Assembly: GCA_964545075.1 (NCBI GenBank)
Contig: CAZJFS010000127.1
Coordinates: 1 to 13,085 of the forward strand
Direction: 5' to 3'
DNA from: DAOPXV01 sp035352535
Lineage (GTDB): Bacteria > Muiribacteriota > UBA9980
Length of the DNA stretch: 13,085 nt
In this document: in pieces, positions 1 to 7,688 of the stretch
Layout: every line of letters begins with the position of its first letter
Numbering within the stretch: position 1 is the first letter of the stretch
The notes under the pieces: generated by a model
Told to the model about the DNA's origin: nothing
The model's input: the letters and a program-made list of their open reading frames with translations, nothing else
Database searches by the model: none
Position numbers and translations under genes: made by a program

Positions 1-842
1 ATTTTCGCGAATTCCGCAAGTCCGGGATTCGGATGGGCTCTGTATTTTGAAAGCAATTCTTTCTGCGATACGCCTTTAGGAGTTATCATGTCTAAAATGT
101 TAGGCGCGCCATAGAGGTCCGTACTGCCGCCGAAATTTTTGTCCGTCGCCGTTTTATATATGCGCTGGTTATAAAATGTCGTAGAATCCGATGACGGGTC
201 CAATACAGTAGATAAAACCTGTATGCCCCATTTTTTCGAGAACTCTCCGAGATCGGATTTTCTGACGGTGGCTGAGAGCGTATAGTCATAAACGTTTATT
301 GACGTAGGAAATACGAAATCGTTAAGGCTTTCGGCGAATTCCAGATCGTCCGTTTTATCCCTTATCGCGCTTACCATGTCATCGCTTGCGACGGGGCTTA
401 AAAAAACGACCCGATCCCATGCCGATTCGGGCGTGAACTTTAAATTTCTTCCGAGCGCGGCATTCTTATGCCCCGAACCCCATTTATGGTCGCGGTCGAT
501 ATATATTTCGGCAATATTTAATATCCATCCGTTTCCGTATCCCATATATTCCGGCCAGGAACGGACTATCTTTCCCTTATATTCTACGTCGAAACGGTAA
601 AATTCGTCCACTTCGTAGATCTTAACGCTTGCTATATCGAACATGTGAGGGTTCGATTTAAAAAGTTTTCCGTTAGGATAAACATACGAACCGGGGCCGT
701 AGTCGTCATATTTATCGTCTTCATAGGAGAAAAGGAGTTTTCCATTCTTCGGCCCTTCGATCGAAAAGGCTGGACTTGCGGTTAAAATAATCGCCGCCAG
801 GGCCCCTAAAAATATGTGGATGAGTATTTTTTCTTTTTTCAT
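1..842 (-). CDS. Secreted glucodextranase-C/DOMON-like glycan-binding protein (3' end off the window)
   Basis: An open frame from ATG at 842 runs without a stop to the left edge, giving 280 residues; the C-terminus is missing. Residues 1-27 form a signal peptide (Lys-rich start, hydrophobic core, SPAFS before the cut). The mature part matches the pattern of the C-terminal module of glucodextranase (Pfam Glucodextran_C, DOMON-like): DDYGPGSYVYP at 46-56, an ILNIAEIYIDRD strand at 107-118, a KKWGIQVL strand at 203-210, and the closing block APNILDMITPKGVSQKELLS at 246-265. In known proteins this module binds carbohydrate or the cell surface. No catalytic domain is visible, so a binding role fits best. 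It lies 40 bp after the lipoprotein gene and is probably co-transcribed with it. The ribosome-binding site is weak (GTGAAAGTG). The family call comes from recalled motifs and was not searched. Since the module is nearly complete at the edge, the protein may end soon after it. Confidence 0.75.
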   Translation of the reverse strand, partial: MKKEKILIHIFLGALAAIILTASPAFSIEGPKNGKLLFSYEDDKYDDYGPGSYVYPNGKLFKSNPHMFDIASVKIYEVDEFYRFDVEYKGKIVRSWPEYMGYGNGWILNIAEIYIDRDHKWGSGHKNAALGRNLKFTPESAWDRVVFLSPVASDDMVSAIRDKTDDLEFAESLNDFVFPTSINVYDYTLSATVRKSDLGEFSKKWGIQVLSTVLDPSSDSTTFYNQRIYKTATDKNFGGSTDLYGAPNILDMITPKGVSQKELLSKYRAHPNPGLAEFAK

Positions 843-882
843 AAATTTTCACTTTCACAGGTTTTTAATGTTATTACAGGCC

Positions 883-1725
883 TTAGTTCATGGTTATTAT
901 GGAATTGCCCGTGAGATCGTCGAGCTTATTCTTGGAATTGGCCATGTCGGGAACGGCGTTGTAGGATGAGTCCTGCCATTGTCCGGCGGCGGCGTCCCAT
1001 TGAGGGTTTAAATAAAATTTATATTCATAGGTGTAAGTTGATTCCGCGGGGACCTCGACCGTCCATGTTCCGTCATTGGCGGTAGCGTCGGGCCATACTC
1101 CGTTGTCCGTGAATTCATTTTTATTGCGGTCGCCGCCTTTGCCCCACTGGTTAAAATCGCCGGCTACCGAGGCATTCGTTATCGGGCCGTATTGCGATTC
1201 ATAAGCCGTTTTATTTAAAAAGAAGCGTATGACCATCTGGTTCGTGAAAAAATCCTTACCCATGTGATAATTGAAAGGTTCGAACATAAGAGATGCGTAC
1301 CATAATTTTTCGGAAGAGTTCAGAAGTTTTTTAGCTTCCGAGTTATCGCTGTAAAAGCGGAAGGTTTTCATGCCGTAAATAGATACTTCGCCCGTCGCCG
1401 GAGGCGTGGTGTAAGTCGGATCGACGGTGACCGATGACGCCGGAAGCAGCGGATCTTTGGAAGACGCCACAGTCCATTCTTTTCCGGTCCATACGTTGTT
1501 ATACATCTTTGGATTGAGCGCCACTCTATATTTCCAGTTTCCGACTGGCGCGCGAACGGTGCACAGCCACCTTTCATACTGCTTGGGACTGCCGGCCGGG
1601 AGTTCTTTTTCGGCGAGCTTTTCCTGTATGCAGCCGGTGGCGAGAAATGTCGTTATAAGGCACATTAAAAGCATGATCTTTTCCAATATGTTTTTTTTAC
1701 TATTCATATTTTTTTTTCTGTTCAT
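883..1725 (-). CDS. Lipoprotein with C-terminal CBM48/AMPK-like glycogen-binding domain
   Basis: 280 residues. A type II signal peptide ends in the lipobox LATGC, giving lipidated Cys32. Residue 33 is Ile, so there is no Asp+2 retention signal. Residues 40-180 are of unknown fold. Residues 183-280 look like an early-set glycogen-binding domain of the CBM48/AMPK-beta type: SVAGDFNQWG at 186-195, then DGTWTVEVP at 218-226 and YTYEYKFYLN at 231-240, the usual order of GDFN-W, G-W and YEYKF strands. Known domains of this type bind alpha-glucans or mediate protein contacts. No hydrolase motif is seen. The ATG at 1725 is preferred because GGTGAG lies 5 bases upstream; an in-frame ATG at 1707 lacks one. 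It begins 21 bp after the SLH-porin stop, so it is very likely in the same transcript. I infer a surface glycan-binding accessory lipoprotein; the ligand is unknown. Confidence 0.75.
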   Translation of the reverse strand: MNRKKNMNSKKNILEKIMLLMCLITTFLATGCIQEKLAEKELPAGSPKQYERWLCTVRAPVGNWKYRVALNPKMYNNVWTGKEWTVASSKDPLLPASSVTVDPTYTTPPATGEVSIYGMKTFRFYSDNSEAKKLLNSSEKLWYASLMFEPFNYHMGKDFFTNQMVIRFFLNKTAYESQYGPITNASVAGDFNQWGKGGDRNKNEFTDNGVWPDATANDGTWTVEVPAESTYTYEYKFYLNPQWDAAAGQWQDSSYNAVPDMANSKNKLDDLTGNSIITMN

Positions 1726-1746
1726 CTCATCTCACCGTTTCCATCT

Positions 1747-4056
1747 TTAAAAATCAGTTGTGGCCTCAAAAGTTACTTTCTTTTCCGTTTCTATATTTTT
1801 CTTGTCCTGATCGTTGTCTATGAAATCGCCGTAACGTACGCGCATTCTGGTTTTATCCGTCGGATCGTATGCAAGTTCCGCCGTCAGGTTGCGCAGGTTG
1901 TCATTTGAAGTTCCGGTATGGTCCTGAGGGTTCTTCCACCAGTAAAGGAGCCTGCCTTTGAGTTTGTCCGTAAAAACTTCCGTAAATTCGGAAGTGAACC
2001 AGTTATATTTTTCATTTTGCGTGGTATACGCATTATAAACATTGTGAAGTCCCCTGAGAGTGAGTTTCAGCGAAAGCGATGAAGTCAGCGTAAAATTAGT
2101 TTCAAATCCGGTTTCGTCGACCAGCATTTCAGTGTTATCCTTCGATGGGCTTGCCGTGTTTCCGTCGTGCCAGCCGACCCTGGATATTGTGCGTTTGCCG
2201 AAAACCTTGCCCCAGATATTCTTCATAAGCTGTGAGGAAAGCTCGCCGTAGAATGAATTTTCCTTATTAGTCTTACTTTCGAGGTTGACGTCGTCGCTAT
2301 TGTTCGCGGTAGTGAATCTGGCCGTAGATGAAATTCTTTCGTTTAATTTAGCGTTCAATTCGACTTCGGTATATGTCTCGCCGACCTCGTCTTTAAATGC
2401 GTCTTTTAAAAGTTCAGTATAAAATTTCGACGTCATGTTCTTAGCCATATCGGCGTCGGCCTGGAAAGAAAACTTCTTTCCGGTATAGCCGTCTGTTTTG
2501 TGCGGTTTATCAGGATTATATTCCCATTTTTTTGTCTGGATAATGCCTTCAAGTTTTAATTTCTGATCTTCCGCGAAAGGTATATCATATTTTAAATCCA
2601 ATTTCAGGAAATTTTCGCCTTCAAGGGAATCGCGGCCGTAATTATAATGTACGCCGCCGGTATTTTTTTCATACATGGTGTCGGTATAAAGCGTGTCATA
2701 TCTGGCAGTTGTAATTAAAAAATCTTTTCCATATTTATAGTGGTTTAAAATCAATGTCATATTTTCCAGTTGATACTCGGCGTCAAGCTTGGTTCCGTGG
2801 TCGCGCCGGATGTTCGTGGAACCGTTTCCGTAGAGCGGGTCTTCGCCGTTTCGCGATTCAAGGTATTCGGAGGTTACTTTTAGAGTTCCTATATCGGTAA
2901 ATTTAAATCCCAGATCGACGCCGTTGGCTTCTGAAAAATTTCCGCGTTTATAGTAATCGTTGGCGCGTTCCACGAAGGATGTTCCGAAGATTATTTCAGC
3001 GGTGTCGGTTTTAAGTATTCTTTTTGGCACCATATATACAGCCCTGCCGGCATATATGTCGCCATTTGAATATTCTTTCAGTACGGATGTCGTATATGTG
3101 ACGTCTTTTACGGTTCCTTTGGTTTCAATGCCGGAAAAAACGTCTGAGGGTGCACTGTCAACGCGGTCGTTCGTCGTGGAGTTCCTGCCGCCTCTGTTTA
3201 AAAGTATCACGGGGTCGTCGAGTTTGGTCAGATCTTCGTTGTTGAACGCGCGGACGTTGGCGTACTGGCTTTTTATGGACAGATGCGCTTTTTCGGTCAT
3301 AATATCGCGGTCGGTCTTATAATCGATCAGATATTTTTCGAGATAGGGCCTGATGACGGTTTTACTTTGCGAAGTATATTTTTTACTGTTCTGACTGTAT
3401 GAATTGACCCAGGCTTTAAGCTCGAGATACGTTTCTACGCCTTCGAAAGGTTTTCCGGCAATTTTAAGGTTGACCTTGTTTCTGAGCTGGTCCATGCCGT
3501 TGACGTCATTGCCGCTGTCGTACGCGTCGTCGTAGTCAAACGCGTCGAAATCGTCGTCGCCGTTATCGGGGTCGTTTTTGGTAGTATATTTATCCCAGAC
3601 GAAAGTGGTGGTTGCTTTATAGTATCCGTAAATTCTAAGTTTTTCGGAATTCTTCTGGAACTTTTCAAGTTCGGTGACTCGTTGATCGAGCGCATTGACC
3701 TTTATTCCAAGGGATTTTAACTCTTCGCGGAATTCGTTGGCCAGATTTTTTATCGATTCGGCGTCTTTCGGCGATATAACGCCGCCCGCGGTTTCGACAT
3801 CCTCGACCTTCGTGAGGACCTTGGCGAGCGTCAGCGCCATTTCATAACGCGTAACGACCTTTCTGCCTCTGAATGTGTCGTCGGCGAATCCGTCCATGTA
3901 TCCGTTCTGGATAAGCTTGTCTATTGCGTCATATGCCCAGTGATCCTTTGGGACGTCCGTGAAAGGTTCCGCCGCCTTCGCCGGTATCGCCGAAATGATC
4001 ATTGCGAATACAATGATCATTAAAGCATAGATTTTGATCTTCGTCTTGTTTTTCAT
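1747..4056 (-). CDS. SLH-domain/coiled-coil/beta-barrel outer-membrane tether porin (OmpM/SlpA type)
   Basis: 769 residues from ATG 4056. An in-frame ATG at 4086 exists, but 4056 has TGGAA 7 bases upstream and begins a clean signal peptide (1-28, ending IPAKA). Domains: one SLH domain at 31-82 (PFTDVPKDHWAYDAI, then FRGRKVVTRYEMA); a coiled coil at about 99-134 rich in Leu/Glu/Lys heptads; then from about 141 a long run of alternating strands with Tyr, Thr and charged residues, ending EATTDF with the terminal Phe typical of outer-membrane barrels. In OmpM, SlpA and Omp-alpha the SLH domain binds peptidoglycan-linked polymer, the coiled coil spans the periplasm, and the barrel sits in the outer membrane and can act as a porin. 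An acidic stretch (161-188) follows the first strand. It is the first gene of the three-gene minus-strand run. The architecture is clear; substrate and pore properties are not. Confidence 0.88.
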   Translation of the reverse strand: MKNKTKIKIYALMIIVFAMIISAIPAKAAEPFTDVPKDHWAYDAIDKLIQNGYMDGFADDTFRGRKVVTRYEMALTLAKVLTKVEDVETAGGVISPKDAESIKNLANEFREELKSLGIKVNALDQRVTELEKFQKNSEKLRIYGYYKATTTFVWDKYTTKNDPDNGDDDFDAFDYDDAYDSGNDVNGMDQLRNKVNLKIAGKPFEGVETYLELKAWVNSYSQNSKKYTSQSKTVIRPYLEKYLIDYKTDRDIMTEKAHLSIKSQYANVRAFNNEDLTKLDDPVILLNRGGRNSTTNDRVDSAPSDVFSGIETKGTVKDVTYTTSVLKEYSNGDIYAGRAVYMVPKRILKTDTAEIIFGTSFVERANDYYKRGNFSEANGVDLGFKFTDIGTLKVTSEYLESRNGEDPLYGNGSTNIRRDHGTKLDAEYQLENMTLILNHYKYGKDFLITTARYDTLYTDTMYEKNTGGVHYNYGRDSLEGENFLKLDLKYDIPFAEDQKLKLEGIIQTKKWEYNPDKPHKTDGYTGKKFSFQADADMAKNMTSKFYTELLKDAFKDEVGETYTEVELNAKLNERISSTARFTTANNSDDVNLESKTNKENSFYGELSSQLMKNIWGKVFGKRTISRVGWHDGNTASPSKDNTEMLVDETGFETNFTLTSSLSLKLTLRGLHNVYNAYTTQNEKYNWFTSEFTEVFTDKLKGRLLYWWKNPQDHTGTSNDNLRNLTAELAYDPTDKTRMRVRYGDFIDNDQDKKNIETEKKVTFEATTDF

Positions 4057-4293
4057 GATATATTCCAATAAAAAATGATAAACCATGTTTTTATTATCGA
4101 CTTCAACATAAATTTATTTACCGATTTATTTTAATGGTCCGCTATATGCTATATTTTAAAAATATTTTTCCGGGCTTTGACTTTTCATTCCGGCTTTTGA
4201 ATTATAAGCAAAAACCGCCGCTGAAATTGATTGTGATGCACCTTTTATCAGCAACCCTGAAGCATAAGCGCGGCTAAGACAAAAAGAAAAATA

Positions 4294-4322
4294 TTGCAAA
4301 AATTAATGCGATGCTATAAAAT
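4294..4322 (+). promoter_or_regulatory. Candidate sigma70-type promoter for the TIM-barrel gene
   Basis: TTGCAA (4294-4299) and TAAAAT (4317-4322) are separated by 17 bp, about 40 bp before the TTG start. The fit to consensus is fair, but the region is AT-rich, so a chance match is possible. Confidence 0.35.
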
Positions 4323-4349
4323 AAAATTACCTGAAATTTTATGCATGGA

Positions 4350-4355
4350 AAGGAA
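4350..4355 (+). promoter_or_regulatory. Ribosome-binding site that fixes the TTG start at 4364
   Basis: AAGGAA ends 8 bases before TTG 4364. The nearby ATGs at 4341 and 4345 read into stops within nine codons, so neither can begin the protein, and no in-frame ATG lies near the N-terminus. Confidence 0.6.
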
Positions 4356-4363
4356 ATAATAAA

Positions 4364-5260
4364 TTGACTGAAGTATATTTAAGCCATGGGGCGTTGTATG
4401 AACACCAGCTTTTACCGTTTTTTAACATCGCGGCCAGATGCGGATTTGACGGCGTGGAGATCATAGTCGGAAGAAGCCGCGAGATGTCGGATGTCAGCTA
4501 CATGAAATATCTCGCCAATAAATATGGCGTTCCGGTGAGGGTTTTACATTGCCCTTTTTCGAGCTGGAATAACGAATATTGGCCGAAATCTACGCCGCAA
4601 AAATTGATAAAGACGGTTGAAATGGCCCACGCGCTGGACGCGAAGGTGGTCGTTGCGCATACCGCCCTGGCGCACGAGACGGAATATAAAAAATGGCTTA
4701 CCGATGAACTTCCGCTTTTTCAAAGCCTTAACGAGCCGGTGAAGATAGGCGTTGAAAACATGCCCAGGCGGTATGTCATGTTCGGAGGAATTGGTCGGAA
4801 AATATATAATTTTAAAAAATTAGGCTTTAAGTTCCGGCGCAGCCTTACTTATGATATCGCCACGCATACCAATAAAATGAATTTTTTAAGGCCTATCGAG
4901 GTCGACGATATCGACAACTCGCTAAATCATATCGAAAAGCTCAATAAATTCAAATATCTCACGATAGACACGACGCATCTCGGAACGTGGGGATGCGAAC
5001 CGGCCGATTATTTAGATATGATAGCGGGCGAGATAGTGCACGTCCATCTTTCAAATTATAAAATGGGGCATGAACACAGGCTTCCGCTCGATGGGCACAT
5101 GGATATTGAAAAATTTTTGAAAAAACTCGTCGCGCGCGGATATTCGCATGCGATAACCATGGAGACCGATCCGCGTTCGCTTACAAACCACAGATCGTTC
5201 AACGATACTTGCCGTGAATTCAAGGAAAATCTTGAGTTTTTGAGGAAGAGTCTGGCTTAG
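4364..5260 (+). CDS. Xylose-isomerase-like TIM-barrel protein (sugar phosphate isomerase/epimerase family)
   Basis: 298 residues, starting at TTG with AAGGAA 8 bases upstream. The sequence follows the AP-endonuclease-2/xylose-isomerase-like TIM barrel fold: an N-terminal CGFDGVEII strand (26-34), VVVAHT (96-101), KIGVENMPR (127-135), LTIDTTHLGTWG (199-210), IVHVHLSNY (224-232) and ITMETDP (264-270). Candidate divalent-metal ligands are Glu131, Asp202, His205, His228 and Glu267, in the order usual for the family. Its length is normal for the family. Members include hexulose and hydroxypyruvate isomerases, inosose dehydratases and endonuclease IV relatives, and sequence alone does not separate these; the substrate is unknown. 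There is no signal peptide, so it is cytoplasmic. It stands alone on the plus strand, and its stop overlaps the stop of the convergent HEAT-repeat gene by 4 bp. Confidence 0.85.
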   Translation: MTEVYLSHGALYEHQLLPFFNIAARCGFDGVEIIVGRSREMSDVSYMKYLANKYGVPVRVLHCPFSSWNNEYWPKSTPQKLIKTVEMAHALDAKVVVAHTALAHETEYKKWLTDELPLFQSLNEPVKIGVENMPRRYVMFGGIGRKIYNFKKLGFKFRRSLTYDIATHTNKMNFLRPIEVDDIDNSLNHIEKLNKFKYLTIDTTHLGTWGCEPADYLDMIAGEIVHVHLSNYKMGHEHRLPLDGHMDIEKFLKKLVARGYSHAITMETDPRSLTNHRSFNDTCREFKENLEFLRKSLA

Positions 5261-6657
5261 CGGATAGTGCTTTTTAAAAAGTCCAGGAACGAGTGCATCT
5301 TTTCTTTAGTGAAATTAGGATGCTGCTTGTTGAATTTGCTGAGGGATGAAAGCACTTCATTCCAGAGCTTTTCGAAATCCTGGGCGTTGTAATCGCAAGG
5401 TTTTTCGGCCGACATTGTTGGCGGTTCGGGCGGAGTTTTCGAAGACGCCCTGACCGTCGCCTGGTCAGTCGTTATAGTCGCGTTTGGCGTCGCGGGTGAA
5501 GATCCGGCTTTAAATTGCGTTTGCTCGGGTTGAGCGGGTTGCGTTTGAGGCTGGCCCGGCTCGGCTTGCGATGCGTCCCTTTCGGTTAAAAACGAAGCGG
5601 CCATTTCAGATATTTCGGAATTCGGATGTTTCGCAAACTCCTCAAGCATCTGAACCGATTTGGGCATATTTATCTTCGCGAGGCCTTCTATGAGTTTTTT
5701 GAGGTTGGATATGTCCGGGTCGTCCTTTGCTTTTTCGAGAAGGTCTATGGCGTGTTCGCCGCCTATGGCGTTTAACGCATAGATCGCCGAGCCGCGCACC
5801 GAGGCGTCTTCGGATTTGATCATTTCCTCGAGTTTTTCAAGCATATTCGATTTTCCGAATTTAGATAGGATCTTTATTGTGTTGGCTTTGACGCGCGTAT
5901 TTTCATCCTGTATGAGCGGTATGAGAAATTTAATGATCTTCGGATCGCCTATTATTTCAAGCGCTTCGATCGTATTGGCGCGCGTTCTGGCGTCCGGGTC
6001 CTTCAGGTATCTGGCGATGATGGGGATGAGCTGGACGCCGCCGACCCTGGCTATGGCTTTTACGAGCGTCGCCACGACGAACGCGTCCTGTTCGGAATTG
6101 AGTAAATTTAAAAGAGGCGTCAAAACGCGGTTTTCACCGATCAAGCCGAGCGATTGGACGGCGTAAACGCGCACGCTTCGCGACTGGTTGTGTATGAGCC
6201 CTAAAAGCGGTTCCGTCGCGACGACTTCTTTTCGTTCGCCGAGTTTTTTTATGACTTCGAGTTTTATCGCTTCATCGGGATTTTTAAGGTCGTTGAGCAG
6301 TTCCGTTAATGAGCCGCCGCTTCTGTCGAATATTTCATTCGGAGTGGCCATGACTTTTTCTGGCGGTTTAACGGAGGGAATTTCAGGTTTGGGCTGCGGC
6401 GCGGGTATGGGCTGGGCGTCGAGGCTTAAGCCGCCCGTCGTCGAGGCCTGAAAAGCGGCGGTGGATTCAAAATCCTTCAGCGCTTTTTTAGCGAAATAGC
6501 GGACCGCGGTGGAATTATCGTTTGAAAGCGTAGAAAGCGCATCCCGGACTTCCGGCAGATTATGCCTTGAAAGCGTGATGACGGCCTTTTTCCTGGTCTC
6601 TTCTTTTTCTGCTTTAAGATCGTTAAGCAGCCTTGAAATTTCTTCTGTTACTGGCAT
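5257..6657 (-). CDS. Cytoplasmic HEAT-repeat protein with Pro-rich linkers
   Basis: 466 residues, no signal peptide or membrane segment. A short HEAT block (1-65, with DLKAEKEETRKKAVITL and STAVRYFAKKAL) is followed by a Pro-rich linker (66-112). Next comes an array of about seven HEAT/PBS-lyase-like repeats (115-360) with the usual pattern of D-x-x-VR-x-x-A-x-x-AL followed by Ile-Gly, for example DASVRGSAIYALNAIGG at 284-300. A Gln/Pro/Thr-rich linker (361-420) leads to a small helical C-terminal segment (424-466, DFEKLWNEVLSSLSKF). HEAT arrays are protein-binding scaffolds; no catalytic motif is seen. The phycocyanobilin-lyase resemblance is of repeat type only. GGTGA precedes ATG 6657 by 6-7 bases. 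It follows the PorV-like gene on the same strand after 98 bp, so it may be in that transcript or have its own promoter. Its partner is unknown. Confidence 0.85.
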   Translation of the reverse strand: MPVTEEISRLLNDLKAEKEETRKKAVITLSRHNLPEVRDALSTLSNDNSTAVRYFAKKALKDFESTAAFQASTTGGLSLDAQPIPAPQPKPEIPSVKPPEKVMATPNEIFDRSGGSLTELLNDLKNPDEAIKLEVIKKLGERKEVVATEPLLGLIHNQSRSVRVYAVQSLGLIGENRVLTPLLNLLNSEQDAFVVATLVKAIARVGGVQLIPIIARYLKDPDARTRANTIEALEIIGDPKIIKFLIPLIQDENTRVKANTIKILSKFGKSNMLEKLEEMIKSEDASVRGSAIYALNAIGGEHAIDLLEKAKDDPDISNLKKLIEGLAKINMPKSVQMLEEFAKHPNSEISEMAASFLTERDASQAEPGQPQTQPAQPEQTQFKAGSSPATPNATITTDQATVRASSKTPPEPPTMSAEKPCDYNAQDFEKLWNEVLSSLSKFNKQHPNFTKEKMHSFLDFLKSTIR

Positions 6658-6671
6658 AATAATTCACCAAA

Positions 6672-6701
6672 ATTATATCATATTTGTCGCGGTTTAGTAA
6701 A
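6672..6701 (-). promoter_or_regulatory. Possible promoter for the HEAT-repeat gene
   Basis: On the minus strand TTTACT (6696-6701) and a perfect TATAAT (6672-6677) are 18 bp apart. Transcription would begin near 6665, inside the ribosome-binding site, giving an almost leaderless message. A second TATAAT (6709-6714) lies upstream but lacks a -35. The region is AT-rich, so this is weak. Confidence 0.25.
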
Positions 6702-6731
6702 TATCAAAATTATATAAATTATAAATTTATA

Positions 6732-6755
6732 GCCGGCTTTGATTTTGCAAGCGGC
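6732..6755 (-). terminator. Weak hairpin just after the PorV-like gene stop
   Basis: Immediately after the TAG at 6756-6758, minus-strand RNA can form GCCGCTT paired with AAG-CGGC (7 bp with one bulged C, 9-base loop). The following sequence is A/T-mixed, without a proper U-run, so it may only attenuate read-through into the HEAT gene. Confidence 0.25.
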
Positions 6756-7688
6756 CTATTTGTTTTTATCGGTATAAAAAACGGCCGAAATTTTATGCAA
6801 ATCGGATGCCGCGCCTTTTGAAAAAGCGTAGTCTATGCGGCTTTGCTTTAGTGAAAATCCCATGCCGTAAGCCATTCGTCCGTCGTTTATTCCCGTCCTT
6901 ACGACCGTTTTATCGGATATCTTTTTTTCAAATCCTATGGATGGCGTCACTGTTTTATCAGCGGAATCGTCGATGGCAAGCTCGGCGGCGAGCCGGCCGT
7001 TTTGAGTGCAAGCGGCCGAATATCCGAGCGACAGAACCCTCGCGAAATTTTCCGATGCGCTGCTTTTAGTGTTAGACCACTTCAGGCTTCCCACGGCGTT
7101 TCTTAAAACAACCGATGCGTTCTGGCCGTTTTTGAATTCGCGGAGAGCGCCGAGATCTATCGAAAGGCCCGAGCCGGTTGCGCCCATTACGCTGTGGCTC
7201 ATATGTTTAGCGAAAAAACCATAATAAATTCCCTTTTTTTTTAAAAATTCATTCGTGGAACCGAGACCGTAACCTATGATTTGTTCTTTATCCGAAAAGG
7301 TTCCCGTCAGATTTCCAAAATTGTCGCGGCCTTCTATTCCGGATATTTCATCTTTCATATAAGCGAGGCCGCCGAATGCGCGTTTCTTTTTTCCGTGCGG
7401 CATGGAAAAGTTAAAACTATCAGCGCTCTGATCGAAATCGCTCCGTGAGGAGGTAGCCATGATTTCAGAGGTTTTAAGTCTGGCGAGCGCGGCCGGGTTA
7501 TAGAACATGGCCGTCGAATCGCTTGAAAAAGTCGAGAAAGCTCCGCCCATTCCGAGCGCGGCGGCGGAGAAATTCTGCTGTATATAGCTTATATCGGGCG
7601 CCGCAGCCAGAGCGTTTCCAGGCCCTGAAACTAAAGATACAACTGATATTATCATAAATATCGCGATGGAAAAGTGATTTATTTTCAT
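6756..7688 (-). CDS. PorV/PorQ-family (UPF0164, FadL-like) outer-membrane beta-barrel protein
   Basis: 310 residues. The signal peptide covers about 1-28 (hydrophobic 8-22, ending ALA). The mature N-terminus has the family hallmark QQNFSAAALGMGGAFSTFSS (37-56) followed by STAMFYNPAALARL (58-71), matching the usual motif of a Gly-rich GMGGAF, then an Asp/Ser turn and W/YNPA-LA. The rest alternates short beta strands with Gly/Ser turns, and RIDYAFS near the C-terminus is also typical. In Bacteroidota, PorV is the outer-membrane partner that receives type IX cargo and passes it to the surface attachment machinery; other members are of unknown role. Its ATG overlaps the stop of the M6 protease gene as ATGA, so the two are translationally coupled. 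This supports a shared function, but it cannot show which secretion system is used. The length is at the short end for the family. Confidence 0.75.
   Translation of the reverse strand: MKINHFSIAIFMIISVVSLVSGPGNALAAAPDISYIQQNFSAAALGMGGAFSTFSSDSTAMFYNPAALARLKTSEIMATSSRSDFDQSADSFNFSMPHGKKKRAFGGLAYMKDEISGIEGRDNFGNLTGTFSDKEQIIGYGLGSTNEFLKKKGIYYGFFAKHMSHSVMGATGSGLSIDLGALREFKNGQNASVVLRNAVGSLKWSNTKSSASENFARVLSLGYSAACTQNGRLAAELAIDDSADKTVTPSIGFEKKISDKTVVRTGINDGRMAYGMGFSLKQSRIDYAFSKGAASDLHKISAVFYTDKNK

Larger units (their letters stand above)
4057..4363. promoter_or_regulatory. Divergent intergenic region between the SLH-porin operon and the TIM-barrel gene
   Basis: This 307-bp AT-rich stretch has no supported gene. 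It must hold the 5' ends of both divergent transcripts. On the minus strand a perfect TATAAT lies at 4201-4206, about 145 bp before the porin ATG, but its -35 region (CAATTT at 17 bp) is poor. A second AT-rich block is at 4141-4165. On the plus strand a better candidate at 4294-4322 is listed separately, and a looser one (TTGACT at 4177-4182 with TATAAG at 4203-4208, spacing 20) overlaps the minus-strand -10. I recognise no riboswitch; GCCGC and GCGGC around 4216 and 4270 could pair across a long loop, but nothing else supports structure. Confidence 0.45.

Noticed and set aside
92..600. Short ORFs on both strands near the left edge
   Set aside because: The continuous minus-strand frame from 842 to the edge, with a signal peptide and recognisable domain motifs, explains this region.
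1427..1750. Plus-strand 107-codon ORF with a hydrophobic C-terminus
   Set aside because: It lies antisense to the lipoprotein gene. The hydrophobic run is the complement of the signal-peptide region, and there is no supporting start site.
4210..4280. Possible riboswitch in the divergent intergenic region
   Set aside because: Only a 5-bp GC pairing across a loop of about 50 bases is visible, with no conserved core of a riboswitch class I know.
5816..6166. Plus-strand ORF of 116 codons, and similar ones at 6188-6451 and 12036-12386
   Set aside because: These are antisense shadows of the HEAT-repeat and Ig/PKD genes, with low-complexity Ser-rich composition.
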